Origin: Calonectria ilicicola
Lineage: Eukaryota; Ascomycota; Sordariomycetes; Hypocreales; Nectriaceae
Assembly (NCBI GenBank): GCA_020809705.1
Contig: CP085832.1
Span: forward strand, 1,054,001 to 1,118,000
Length of the DNA: 64,000 bases
Reading direction: 5' to 3'
Below the pieces are notes generated by a model. The model was given only the letters and a program-made list of their open reading frames with translations, did no database searches and was not told the DNA's origin. This document shows, one piece after another, positions 44,616-56,226 of this stretch (positions are counted from its first letter, which is position 1; every line of letters begins with the position of its first letter). The position numbers and the translations under genes were made by a program.

Positions 44616-45641
44616 TCAAGCGACTGCCCGGTTGAAGGCTAAGCGAAGGTGTTGCCAGACCAGCCGAGCACGTACATCTCTGGACCATTCTTTATCTCTG
44701 TATGCCCAGATCTTTCTCCAACAAATAGACTCCCCTGAAGGGGAGCTATCCATTTCTCCCGGTCTAACTATCCAGACACGCGCCAACCCCATCAGAGACG
44801 CCCCCCTAAACCTCCGGTGGGCGCCCAGAACAGGTGCAACTTCGCTGTGGGGCAAGATGGTGTGCTCGACGTGCTCCGTGCCCGTGTGATATCTAAAGCC
44901 CAGAACCCCCGAGTTGACAGAGGACAGGCCCGGATCCTGGACGGCATACTTGAGCTTTCCTCCAGGCTCAAAAAGACAGATTGTCGCGCTCCGGTAAGCT
45001 ATCGTGTATTCACGAAGGTTTCGCATTTTCTCTAGTTGAAGAGGGTTTAATGGTAGAGTATCTGCGAGGTTTGGTTTCTCGTATATCCCTTTGTGGTCTG
45101 CTAGTTTGGTATATTCAGGGGAGATATCCTTTTGCGTGATAGTTATTTCCAAGTCATCAAATGTCGAAAATATATTCTGAAATGGAATCTCGTCTTTGAA
45201 TTCGGGGGGGAACTCCAACTCATGTGTCAAAAAAAGTGTGTGGGCAGGGTGAAATCTTAATTTAGCCATGTAATCTTTTGCGGTGAACTGGCCGGGATAC
45301 CTTGTTTTGAATACCTCTCTGGATTCCCGATTGGCGCGTGAAATCTCTTCTTTGTCTTTGATCGCCAATGGTCCGAGAAAGCTCACTAGGACTCTCGCCG
45401 GCTCAGATTTCCGGCTTGAACGATTAAACCGCACGATACGAAAGTTTATAGTTTCGAATTCAATCATTCCAAATGCATATTCCCAAATTCGAACTCGCAG
45501 ACGACGAGGCAAGTCCTGAAAGCGTGGAAATGTAGTGGGGGGTGACTTGACATAGCCGTATCGTACGGAAGGAGACTGCAGAAACGGCAGATGTGGCGTT
45601 GGCCCCCGATGGAGACGAGCGCGATCTCGGTTTTCAGCCAT
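44616..45641 (-). CDS. 2EXR domain protein
   Basis: A single exon of 341 residues. The 2EXR signature is near the N-terminus: FPRFQDLPRRLRVRIWEYAF, followed by a segment containing RVSR-like NRESREVFKTRYPG. This domain is abundant and lineage-specific in filamentous ascomycetes; function is unknown, and some members behave like F-box-type adaptors. The C-terminal half has WIVRPGEMD and a tryptophan-containing end (VWQHLRLAFNRAVA). The ATG at 45641 is the first in frame. No signal peptide or membrane segment. Confidence 0.75.
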   Translation of the reverse strand: MAENRDRARLHRGPTPHLPFLQSPSVRYGYVKSPPTTFPRFQDLPRRLRVRIWEYAFGMIEFETINFRIVRFNRSSRKSEPARVLVSFLGPLAIKDKEEISRANRESREVFKTRYPGQFTAKDYMAKLRFHPAHTLFLTHELEFPPEFKDEIPFQNIFSTFDDLEITITQKDISPEYTKLADHKGIYEKPNLADTLPLNPLQLEKMRNLREYTIAYRSATICLFEPGGKLKYAVQDPGLSSVNSGVLGFRYHTGTEHVEHTILPHSEVAPVLGAHRRFRGASLMGLARVWIVRPGEMDSSPSGESICWRKIWAYRDKEWSRDVRARLVWQHLRLAFNRAVA

Positions 45642-46820
45642 GATTTAAAACTTGATAGAGGCTTATAATAGTTGATGAGGTAATATGCAACTTACTGACA
45701 ACCTTGGGTGCCCAAGGAGGGAAATCGGGTTGTGCACCAAGGAATTCTTTCGAGAGTTTTGGGGCATTTGAATCAAATATTGGAGAATGACAGAGGCAGA
45801 TGTATCATATTTATATTTTGGATCTGGTATATATCAGTGATTCACTCTCATGGAATCCTTGATACTACGCGCTTGAACAATGAGACTCAAATGGAGCTCC
45901 AAAGTCATGTTCTTTGTTTCCAAATATTTCCTTCAAGCTAGGAAGATATTACCGGAGCCAATTCACCCATTGCAGCAGAAGCCCTTTGTTATTTTGGTAA
46001 ATCGTGGGCTCGGCCAAGAGGGAGCTCCAAAGTCACAACGGTGATAGATACAACCAAGGTTGGCCATGATTTATCCGACCAAAAAACAATCAACTGCCCT
46101 TTGTTATAAACCTAGAATTTTCCGACAAAAAGCTTCAAGTAGACACTTGGCAGCGTCGCTTACATCATGTCAAAGAAATTGGTCACGGAGGCATTGACCA
46201 AATGTCGCATTGGGTGTCAGTACAATCCTTGGAAGGTTCCGCCTCTACCTTTTCCAATCATCTTCAAGTTGATTTATAAATAAATAAATAAACGTTATCT
46301 CAATGACATACTATAAAAGAAACCAATTCAGATGTGAGGGAAACTTTTTTTTTTTGTAATTATATTAGTATTTTATATTTTAGGGAGGATAGGCTGGCGT
46401 TGAAGGTGAAGTAGCCACAAGGCACAAAATCTTGAAGGGGCAGCGGATTGTAGTGCACTACCATCGCTAGAATTCTCCACTTTGCTCACTTTGGCGCCCA
46501 CTAATAACCTCTTTCAGTGGCTGGTGCGGGGAGTCCTTTGTGAGGTGCGGGGCGATCTTCCAACCTCCAATAGTGAATGACGTTCAGCATACACTGATGC
46601 TGCCCAAGACAAAGAAAATTCACCCCTCGGCGGAATTCGTGGCCGCTTCGCTATTATCAACGCTGCAATCCACATCGAAACTCATTAGCCTAGAGCCCAT
46701 TCAAATAGTCCAAGCCTTCAGTTTTCACTTTTTCCTTTGTCCCAGTTGCCCTTGACAGCGGGCGGGAAGAGCGAGGGAAGCTGAGTTGACGAGTTGAGCT
46801 TGGAGGCGAGATACACAGCT
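45642..46820. other. intergenic between divergent genes; ATAA repeat and AT-rich patch
   Basis: 1.18 kb. AAATAAATAAATAAAC lies near 46277-46293 and a T-run with AT-rich patch at 46340-46380. The open frames inside are short and not supported. The last 300 bases are the promoter of the TPR gene. Confidence 0.4.
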
Positions 46821-47863
46821 ATGCCATCAGAAGCGCCCACCACCACCGGTGACGGCAAGGCGCCCGACGCAAAGGCGCCGCAAAAGGTCGAAAATAGTGA
46901 CCCCAAAGACTCCTCTGTAGCCGAACCAGATGGCGAAGAACTGAGGTTCTCACCAGAGGAGGAGGCGGTAAGTAAATTCTTGATGCGACACACCACAACA
47001 GCAGAAGCCATACCTTGCATAGTATCTGCATCTATCAAAACATAACCTCAAATTATACTCCACTACCGCCAAATCTAACCTGTTTTTAGGCTCTTGTTGA
47101 AGAGTCCAATGCTGCCAAAGCCGAAGCCAACTCCCTCTTCTCCGCCAAGGAATATGAAACCGCCCTGGAAAAGTACGATGACGCCATCAACTCATGTCCC
47201 AAGTATCTGTTTTATCCTCGTGCAGTCATTAACAGCAATATTGCTGCGTGCCATCTCAAGCTAGAGCAATGGAAAGAGGCCATCAAAGCAGCCACCGATG
47301 CTCTTGATGGTCTCGCCAAGCTTGAGCGTGAGGACCCTCGTTTGAACCCAGACGGCAAGGATAAGAATGAAAAGGGAAAAGAATCCGAAAAGGACAAGCC
47401 AGAGACCAAGACCGAAGATGATGACGTCGAGGAGGAAATTATCAGCTCTGGCGCCTCCAAGGCCGCTCCTCCTCCACCTACTCCAGCCGAAGAGTCCCGG
47501 AAATCTCTCCTTGCCGACATCCAGCGCATCCGCTCCAAGTCTCTCATGCGACGTGCCCGCGCCCGTTCGGAAGCTGGGGGATGGCAAAACCTGGCTGGCG
47601 CCGAAGAGGACTACCGCGCTCTAGCCGCCACTCCTGGACTCCCGGCCGCCGACATGCGCATCGTCCGGGCCCAGCTACGCGATCTGCCCCCGCGGACCAA
47701 GGCTGCCCAGGAGCGTGAGATGGGCGAGATGTGGGGGAAGCTAAAGGATCTTGGAAACGGCATCCTCAAGCCTTTTGGTTTGAGCACTGAGAACTTTCAG
47801 ATGGTAAAGGATGAAAACACTGGCGGATACAGCATGAACTTCAAGCCAGGCGGTAGTTCTTGA
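46821..47863 (+). CDS. TPR protein, TTC1-like
   Basis: Exons 46821-46967 and 47090-47863 give 306 residues; the 122-base intron begins GTAAGT. The start MPSEAPTTTGD follows an acidic tail. Tetratricopeptide repeats are visible at KAEANSLFSAKEYETALEKY and in NSNIAACHLKLEQWKEAIK, and a third after the acidic insert (SKSLMRRARARSEAGGWQNL, then EEDYRAL). The insert is KE-rich. The C-terminal segment (LKDLGNGILKPFGLSTENFQ) matches the conserved end of TTC1-type proteins, which link Hsp90/Hsp70 to partners. A co-chaperone role is inferred from the family. Confidence 0.82.
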
Positions 47864-48137
47864 TCACATTCAATTGCCCATGTCATTATTCGCCTGATCT
47901 GAATAAGACTATACGTATACTATTCAGACCCACCAGCCTGTCTGTTGAAGTTGGCTCAGCTTGTTTGCAGCAATCATGGACCACAAGCATGTATGAATAA
48001 GATGAAACCTCTGTGTACCAAGTGCCCCATCCCTCTCATCAATCGTATTCTGTTGTCGCAGTTACACCATGTTTTCATTTTGGCTCTGCTTAATTTCCTA
48101 GAAGCGAGATCATTGTCTACGTCAAACACGTCTGTCA

Positions 48138-50658
48138 TTACCATTCATTGTTTGCCTCTGAGCCCAATCTGTTTGCCGGCTCATACCAGTTCTGGTACGG
48201 ATGGTTCGGCAAGCTGAAATCTGCAAAACTCAACGGGTTCACCGATGCCATGGCGGCAACCGGAGGGGTCAACACTCGTGTGACCGCCATGAGTGGCGTG
48301 ATTGGGTTCGGCAAGCTTCTCATCCCGGATGGTCGCAAAGGCGGCGGCATGGCGCAGCTCTCCCCGTACAGGTTGCCGAATCGTGGTATCAAAAGTCTGC
48401 TGGGCTCCCAGCCCCAGGCTCGCTTGAGTTCCATTTCAACCGCTCCGAGGTGCCACCCGCTATGTTTCTTGATTTTATCCATCATCTCGAGCACCTCAAC
48501 CTGTTCCTTGGGCTCGGTGAGAACCGCAGCAGCAGCGGCCAGGCAATGGATGGCGACTGGAGCGATGCCGTGGTCTTGGGAGTGAGCAACAATGCCGCAA
48601 ACTTGGTGGGAATGGTGTAGCCGCATCACTTTTGTGCCTTCGGAGCATCTTACGTGTTCTAACGGGTGATGCTGCGCTAGGAGGCATTCTGCCGTGTGGT
48701 AGAAAAGTCGCCCAAGAATCGCAGTTCTTTGCATCAACCTTGTGGCGGGGATTAGCCAGGCTACTTACTTGTAATTTTTGGCCGATGGCTTACCAGATAT
48801 ATGGGAACAAGGAATTTTCTGGGGAGTTCGATGGCCCTATGTATCCATACGATCGCATTGTTCTCGGACAGTGACGGTTCCATCGCTCGCACAGATGCTT
48901 CAGATCCTGCCACTCGCTGCATCGTGAGCCTCGCCGCTCTTCGCTATTCTGGTCTATGCCCTCATCAGCATTTAGTATTCTGGCCCGGAAATTGACGATC
49001 CTGGCGATAATGTATAAAATCATGTGGACAAAGACTTCATCTGACGCCAACCGCAATTCTTCCTCCCCTTCCTTGATCAAATGGTGATTCAAGCCCCATT
49101 TTTCAGGGTCCCAGCTTGTCAGCCAATTTTTAGAAAGACAGATCAATACCTCCATTGTGATATTCTGCCAAAAGCACGCTCTTCCAGTGCCTGAACTATT
49201 CGCGTTCCATCCACATTCTAATATCAGAGCCCGAGCTCCGCCAATGTGTCGCATTCGCTGTGCCGGCTGCTCGGACATGAACTCGTAAACATTTAGAATT
49301 ACCGCCGTTGTGGCGCACTCTTCCGTGTTCCGATCCGGATTCTGCAAGCTTCGGAGGAGCTGCGAGGTTGCTGTATTATGGTAAAAGAGGGCTTTATCGC
49401 CCTGGTCTGATGAGGTCAAAGAGACATGTTTGGCGCCACATGCTAGTAACGCGTTCAACAACATTGTGGATTTGAGTGCATAGTGCGGGATCAAGAGGCT
49501 AAAATATCTTTCCTTGTTGAAAGAATCCAGCCAAATGCCTACCTCTTCTACAAACGCCTGCATATAACGTATCTCTTCTGAGGTGTTGAGACAGTCGCGC
49601 TCAGAAGTTTTGGAATTGCCAATCATCGGTGCTTGGAGTGGCGCATTCTCGGGAACATTGAAGGAAAATTCGAAGTCGGTCATGGGCGTAACGGTCGCCG
49701 GGGTCCGAATTGAAAAGGGAGAAAATGGTTCGCTGTTCCGGTATGGGGAAGATGGCTTTCCTCCAGTGACTGGCAGTTTCATTGGCTGCTCGCCATACGG
49801 CGTGCTGGACTGGCACGACGATGGTGGAGTCGCAACGTTGGAGACATCGCAATTGGTCTGCGGGTGGCAGTATTCGTCTTGATAGCTGAAATTTGTCTGT
49901 TCATTCTTCCAGTCGGCGGTCGGGGCTAATTTGAGATTAAATATCTCCTCGGTCTGCTCCTGCTTCAGATTCTGGAGAGCCAGCCGCCGTCTGGGGCTAC
50001 GCTCGCTCGACTGCTGTCGACAAGTTGAGTGGGAAGACTTCACCTCGCCGTCCAACCGAGCTCTATTACCTGAGACCCCGTCTTTCGAATCATATGGGGC
50101 GTATCGGCTTAGACCACCACGATATTCGGACGCGATCTCGCGAGACTCGTCTTGAAACTCGACTAATGACTTGGGGGTCAGCATGACATGCAGCCCATTC
50201 ACAAAGATGGCCATCTCACCAGTCCAATCTTCTAGTTCTGCAACATGCTCTGGACTATGGACGTTGATGTCGAGGAAATTCAGTCTAATCCCTCGTTTAC
50301 ATTCTCGGCCACGCTTGCGACAATTCATGCAGTCTGGCATCGCTTCGTCGCACTTCAGGTGCCTCTCTCTGCATGTTAGGCAACCCGTTCGCACCCTTCT
50401 AGCTTTGTTCGGCGGGGGGTTTGATCCGACAGCAGATTTTTTCTTGGTGACAGATGCAATACTCTTGGACGGCAGTCCCGCCGTCACCGGCACCGGTTGT
50501 GGCTTGCCATCATTCGAAAAGACGGCCACATCCTTCGCCATTGGCGAGGGCTCTGGACAGATTTCTTGTCCCGTGGGATTCTGATAGGAGCATTGAAGTG
50601 AATAGGTGTCCCACATTTGTGAAAATAGCAGTCTACCTTGGATGTCTTCATGATGCAT
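48138..50658 (-). CDS. Zn(II)2Cys6 transcription factor (ARCA/UPC2-like)
   Basis: Exons 50658-48794 and 48738-48138 give 821 residues. The binuclear cluster is CLTCRERHLKCDEAMPDCMN then CRKRGREC. A long Ser/Pro-rich linker follows, then the fungal_trans_2-type region: RYMQAFVEEVGIWLDSFNKE, LNALLACGAKHVSL, YHNTATSQLLRSLQNPD, MRHIGGARALILECGWN. The splice from FPYIW into LMQRTAILGRLFYHTAECLL is forced: the nearer AG gives a stop. The start is uncertain: 50658 (MHHEDIQG) is the first ATG after the last clear non-coding stretch, but MWDTYS or MAKDV further in are possible. The last 55 residues lack resemblance to the family. It is convergent with the TPR gene. Confidence 0.78.
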
Positions 50659-52544
50659 CACTGCACCAAAACAAAACAGGGTCGACAATGTTGTCTTCGG
50701 TACGATCGGCAACACTTGTAAAATAAAATAATAATAAGCAATCAGATGTATCACTGTAATGGACATGAATGATATCGTTCGACAGGTTGATTTGGAAACG
50801 ACGATACTCTTTGAAGATGGCAAGTTCTGCCGCCCGGCTGAATTCTACGCGTTCACAACCTTGACTGCCATCTCCAAGGCGCCTCTCAAATGACGGATCA
50901 AATAAGGCGCTAGGCAATGAGATCTCTTCTCTTGAAGATCCAATACCATGCGGTAGGACAGGGCAGTACAAGCGACACAGCTACCGTCACTAGACAATAC
51001 ATCGGGAGCGGGGGGGATGCCTGTAATAACCGAGCCTCGTTGTCGCTCGCACCGCCCATTCGTGTTGTAACTGTCTCACTGTGGAGCGGAATGTCTCTGA
51101 AAGCTGTGCGCCTTCAGCTGTGATGCGAGCCACGCATTCTGACACGCGCATACCCAGACCGGCGCATGGAGGCGACATACCATATGCATGGTGGTGAGAT
51201 GTTAGGGCAACACGAGACGCACACATGGATTGCACCCTGTCCGCATGGCCAATTATTCTGAATCACTCTGGCCCACTCTGGCGAGTTGAAATAAAAGCCA
51301 AGTCGCAGAATGCGTCATATCACCAAGTTGAATATGCAAGCTCCTCCAAGCACAACATCTCGTGGTTGTCGGCTGCCTTATATCGCCTAGTGGTGGTGTC
51401 AGCACAAAGCCCAGCCAACGTTGACACAGGTAGATCCCGATCGTATTTCGCCAATATTATGCCTTGCAACGCCACACATCCACTATAATCGAAAGCTGAC
51501 CACCCCATGTTCATCATTCGCTACCATGACGGACCGGCTGTGTGAGGCTCTGTGAGGCTCAACCAACTAACACTGTCTAGCGCGTACACCTTGGATGCCT
51601 AGAACATTCGGGGTTCTCTCTGGCCCCCAAATAAAAAATTTAAAAAAAAAAGCCCATCCTGCTAAATGCTCATTCTCAATAACTCGTCTCCAGTTTAATT
51701 GAGACATGTAATGTGAGCATCTTACTTGTCGATCTGCGACCAGTCACGTTCCACTGCTTTAGTTCGTCGCACCATGTTCTTAAAATATGCAGTCTCGATA
51801 ACGCGAATATGTCAATTCGGCAGATTGTTGTTTTGACCTCTAGCAGTCGTGTGAAGAACAATGGCACACAACGCGACAGGCTCTCATCAGTGCGTAAAAA
51901 GAAATGAATAAATAATCAAATAGCCTTTTTCTTTATGTATTAGGGTTGTATCTACTAAGACTTTATTTATTTATTAATCGAGTTTTCGCACAGGATAGAA
52001 CCGGTCACTAAAGAGCAAGGGATCGGGGAGGGAGAATTAGCGTCACATTGGAACACAAGGCCAAAATGGCATTCCATCGTTTTGATACCTTGGTTTTATG
52101 TCAAGGAAGAACCAAAAAGAAAAAAAGAAATTACTGGGTCCTGCGTTTATCGTGTTTCACGTCCGTAGAGGAACAGAGAGGGAAAAGGAGACATCCGTTT
52201 TACGGAAAGAAATAATTACAAGGTCCCAAACCCAAGCACATGCATTATCCGAAGTAACATTAATTCTAAAATCCCAACTTCCAGGACAATAAATAAAATA
52301 AGCGCAGGATAACAAATATAGGAAAGAAAACGAAAGCAATAAATGAACCAAATGGAGGGCAATGGAACCAACGACAAATATAACCAATGCGACAAACAGA
52401 CTCGGAAGATGAGCCCAAGGGTGCGTCATTCTGCTATAAGAAGGGCGCGAAAGGTGGCCAATTCGTAAAGACTTTCCCCTAACTCTAACCCTAAGATTGA
52501 GTTCGTCTTCAAAAGGGTGTACAGCCGAAAATATCTCCCTGACA
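50659..52544. other. gene-poor stretch, 1.9 kb
   Basis: No supported gene. TTTATTTATTTATTA lies near 51961-51976. Two frames at 51020-51240 overlap antisense and have no coding character. It marks the left part of a degenerate block extending to 58557. Confidence 0.4.
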
Positions 52545-53780
52545 TTAGCATAACCTAGACGCTTTTGTACCGAAAGGCCATTGCTTGCGGCGGTAGCAAT
52601 CGGGGGTGTTCCAAAAGGCGACGGAAAACTCCTTTAGTCGAGGGAGTATGGTCAGGTCAGGCCGAAGGAGGAAAGGTCTTGGTGGTTGAAAAACCACCAG
52701 GTTAGAGTCTGAGTTGTCACTCGAGGCGGACTCGTCGCTGGACGTGTATTCCTCGCTTGAGGTGGAGTCCTCGTCCAAGTCGGCAGGTATGGTCAAAGGA
52801 GTGCTCGGTTCGGCTCCGGTAGGGTTGGCAAACATCCGGTAGCGCATCCTAGGCATGAAGCCTCTTGTGGATATCAATTTCACACAAGCCAGAACTTCCA
52901 ACCGACCAACATATTCCAACAAGGGTACGGCCCCTGCAAAGGCGGCATACATGGCTGGTTTTGAACGCAACAGCCCAACTGCGGTCTATCTGGAATGCGA
53001 GAACGAATCGTGCAAGTGAGGTCATGTGGACGGTGTTGCTCGCGTTGAAAGGCTTGAAATGTTTCATTGCCAAAAAATACTTTCTCCTTCTCGACTGGCC
53101 GCACATATAATCGACATATTCGTCGTCGAATAGTGCGATCGTGACGAAAATTTCGTGCATGTCTTGAGATATCAAAAGTCTTCTGTGAGAGTATAAGTAT
53201 TTGTTCGTGAGGGATGATGAAGGTTTCTTGATGAACACACAAATAAATAAGGAAATAAATAAATAAAATTAGGGAAGAAAATAAAGACTTACCGATGACT
53301 TTTGCCCAGACGTTGGGCCGGATGGGTTAAACCGCCATCTCAGCAGATTCCTGCAGCATGATTTTTCTTGTTGAACCATCTGACCAATCTCGAAACTGAG
53401 GTCTCACCTCGATCACCGTCATAGGGTCATCGCAATCTAGCATGGAAAAATACCCGTCCGTTCTCGCTTCAAATAGCTTTCTGTCGGCTTTCTTGCCACC
53501 TCTTTTGGCACCAATTTTCTCCGCCGTGAAGGGCAGTCGGGTAAGATCCCATCCTCCGATGGAATCTTCATAATGCAATGATGTGGCGTTGAGGAATATC
53601 AATAGGGTCATGTTTACCGTCTGCTCGTCCTTGATGCGCGGCAGATCCTTCACAGAGGGTTCCGCATCGGCGTCTGAACCCGACCCCGGCAGAGTACGAC
53701 GGGTCTGGTCCCAACACCTCTTCAGGTTTCTGTGCTTCTTCATTCATGATGGCCTCGATATTGGCGTCTTCGTTTTCCAT
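52545..53780 (-). pseudogene. broken PD-(D/E)XK nuclease-like fungal gene, copy 1
   Basis: Read leftward, three frames carry one protein. From 53780 a frame begins MENEDANIEAIMNEEAQKPE and loses sense near 53695, where a second frame takes over: ADAEPSVKDLPRIKDEQTVN ... RTDGYFSMLDCDD and TVIEVRPQFRD, with the Asp and Glu-x-Arg of a PD-(D/E)XK core. It ends KIMLQESAEMAV and a stop, just before the intron donor shared with the relative at 55115. The next exon (from 53182) reads LLISQDMHEIFVTIALFDDE, YVDYMCG, FKPFNASNTVHMTSLARFVL. A last, strongly acidic part (52545-52970) lies in another frame. An alternative start at 53743 would avoid the first frameshift. The premature stop and frame changes argue for a dead gene; the function was probably of mobile-element or effector type. 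Confidence 0.6.
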
Positions 53781-54421
53781 CCGCGTCGCCTTTCGCTTGC
53801 TTGATCGGAGTTCGCGGGACGTTTGGTTAGAAGGTGGTTGTTGAACCTTGGGGTGTGACTCTATTCATTGCTGTTGTCTAACTAACTGTGCCTCCGGCAC
53901 AGGGCTCTAGCCTGAAGTGATGAGGGGCGCGTGGCTGAGTCAGCCACCATCCCTCAACAGTGGTGAATAGTTATCCCCGTGTATTGTTTTCAGCTGATAT
54001 AGGCGGATCATTGCGAATGCTCCAGGGAGTATCCATTGTTGTGGATGTAGGGGGCGGTTTTTTCAGTCCAGAAAGCTTTTCGGGGACTACCCTGGCAACG
54101 CTCTGGTAGATCAGAGCTTCCAGTAGGTAAAAAGTTGTCCCAGGGTGGCCTCGGAATGTGGGTTGAAATGGGAATAGGTTTGTCTTCTGTAACCCAGCAT
54201 CTTGGGCATGGCCTTTCCACACTCGCTGACTTGGGCAAAAACGGGTGTCGTAAGAATTGCAAAGATCAGATACTTCCAGAGCCCACAGAGTTGCAGAGAC
54301 CAAGTGCTGGTAAAGATCATATGCTAGCAGAGATCAGAATGTTGCAGATGAAGAAAAGAAATCGAAGAATAATGGGGATTGGAGTGAATTTTATACTTGG
54401 GGCAATACGTCTGCGTAACAA
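53781..54421. other. intergenic with transposon-like palindromes
   Basis: TGTGCC-TCC-GGCACA (53887-53901) and the palindrome GTGGCTGA-G-TCAGCCAC (53931-53947) lie close together. The frames at 53971-54320 are short and antisense to each other. I see no transposase. Confidence 0.4.
53887..53947. repeat. two adjacent short palindromes
   Basis: TGTGCC(TCC)GGCACA at 53887-53901 and GTGGCTGA(G)TCAGCCAC at 53931-53947 are perfect inverted repeats with 3- and 1-base centres, 29 bases apart. Such GC-rich palindromes are common at ends of fungal DNA elements, but no matching second end is found here. Confidence 0.6.
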
Positions 54422-54491
54422 TGATTCACAGCCAACGCTTTTCTATGACGGATGTCTATTTGCGCTCGCTTAGGAAAATGGCTGTGAATCA
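54422..54491. repeat. 13-base inverted repeat TGATTCACAGCCA, candidate miniature element
   Basis: TGATTCACAGCCA (54422-54434) and its exact complement TGGCTGTGAATCA (54479-54491) flank 44 bases. A third arm GGCTGTGAATC lies at 54598-54608, and related GTGATTCAC words at 56215-56226 and 56249-56260. The pattern suggests terminal repeats of small non-autonomous elements; no target duplication was confirmed. Confidence 0.6.
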
Positions 54492-55114
54492 CCTCTAATA
54501 ATATTTGGAAAATGGTAGTAACCAGAAAACAGACATAAGGTTTGTTAAGCAAGTGAAAACATCGTGCCTGAATCAACATCGCCGAGGTAGAGGCACCGGC
54601 TGTGAATCTCTCATTTCTGTCTAATCAATGCAATTCTTGAAAGTTTGTGCTGTCTCTATATTTTCGTTCTATCCTCCAACCAACTTCTAAATAAATAAAT
54701 AAATAAATTCATTTAAATACAGGTCTCTTTACTTATTTTTATTTCCTATGTTCTTGGGATGATGGATTTGGTGCTGTTGTGTTAGAAAAGGCACACATCA
54801 CTTGGAATATCGGACGAACACATTTCACTGGTCTTAAATATTAAGGGAGTACAAACACCATCCCGCGAAAAAGAAAAGAAAAAGAATTACTAGAGTAGAA
54901 GTGTGCAAGTGATGGAAGCTAAACTGATATATCACACAAGAAGCTCAAATATGAGAATCTTTCAAAGTATTATTAAGCTTCCAAGATAATACAATAAGCA
55001 TAGCATAGCAAACATAGAAAAAGGAAAAACCACAATGAATACAGAAAACACGACAGTCTTAGAAGATAGATATGAGATCTAAACAGTACAGCCTAACGGG
55101 ATTGAAATAGGGAG
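54492..55114. other. AT-rich intergenic stretch with TAAA tract
   Basis: TAAATAAATAAATAAATAAA lies near 54689-54708. The remainder is AT-rich DNA without coding character, flanking the 3' end of the broken gene on its left-hand side. Confidence 0.4.
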
Positions 55115-55560
55115 TTAGTCCCAATAAGCTCCATCGTTGGGCTGCACACCATCCCGCCTCTCGGCTTGGAAAGCCATGCCAAAATTCCGCAAAAGCTCCA
55201 TGTCGGCAATTTTCCTCATGTCAAAAGGGCCGAATGCCTTGGTCTGCAAGAATGAATTGCAAGGACCTGAGGATGGTCCTTGCATGTACTCCACATAGTG
55301 GTCGTCGAAGCGAGCGAGAAGCACAAAGATTTCATGACGATCTTATCTTATTAACAAGCATCTATAATAGTGTAAGTATATGGTCATAAGAAATTATGAA
55401 CTGAAAATTAAAAGGGAGAGTCAAGAGCTCACCGATGCTCTTTGCCCACAATAGGAGGTGGGTGGGTTGCCACCCAGGCCGCTATGTCAGCTGACTCTTG
55501 AAGCATTATTCTTCGCTCTGAGCCCTCGGTATTATCGAAGCGACACCATTGCACCCTTTC
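55115..55560 (-). pseudogene. truncated PD-(D/E)XK nuclease-like relative, copy 2
   Basis: Leftward from about 55560: EGSERRIMLQESADIAAWVA then THPPPIVGKEHR, a GTGAGC donor (intron about 55435 downward), then the next exon with LLI, an in-frame TAA where copy 1 has the Gln codon of LLISQD, and DRHEIFVLLARFDDHYVEYM, FLQTKAFGPFDMRKIADMEL, LLRNFGMAFQAER to 55115. The catalytic half (RTDG...EVRP in copy 1) is missing: sequence upstream of 55540 shows no resemblance. Both the truncation and the nonsense codon show it is dead. The CAA-to-TAA change is a C-to-T transition. Confidence 0.6.
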
Positions 55561-55775
55561 CCTTCTTTCTTATTGCAAGCAAGCGAAGTAAACTCAATCC
55601 CGCGATTCTTTTTTTAATACGATTATCTGATTACGTACGGTGCTGCACAGGCAAGATTTGGAGATACAGACATTTCGCATAATTCCCTTCGCGTGAGACC
55701 GGAGACGCTATTAGGCGAACGCGTGAGGCTGTTGTCTAGAGATGATTTGGATGGTTTCATATTGTTTGATGTTAG

Positions 55776-56226
55776 CACTCGCTTAATTCTTAAGAACAAC
55801 GAATCATGTTCATCGCCTTCCATCTTGTGCTTTTGCGTAACGTGTTAGCCTCTGTCACCCGCATGGTGCTACTCTGGTGATTTTGTTTGCTGGATGATGG
55901 ATGGCTGTGTCCGATTCACCCGGAAAAATATCAAACACAAATTTATTCATTTCATTTTCTCATTGCTTGCACTCGCCTAATCTTTAAGAATAGCAAATCA
56001 TGCTCCTTGTCTTTCCTATTGAGCTTTTGCGAAACGTGTCAGCCTTCCGTCACCCACACGCTTCTACTTCGGCGATTTTGTTGATAGGATGCTGCTCATA
56101 TCCGTGGTATAACACTTACCCTCGCTTAACCTTCAAGAATAACAAATCATGTTCATTGCCAACCCCATTGGACCTTTGCGTAACGTGTCGGCTTTCTCGT
56201 ATTCCGATATTAGTTGTGATTCACGC
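55776..56226 (-). repeat. three-copy degenerate tandem repeat, formerly coding on the minus strand
   Basis: Copies begin near 55776, 55970 and 56117 (plus strand: ACTCGC[CT]TAA.CTTAAGAA.AAC.AATCATG, then TTTTGCG.AACGTGT.[AG]GC). Spacing is about 194 and 147 bases; the last copy is shortened. Read on the minus strand, all three preserve a peptide: EHDSLFLRIKRV, EHDLLFLKIRRV and EHDLLFLKVKRG, with many differences falling at third codon positions. That suggests an exon duplicated before decay. Confidence 0.55.
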
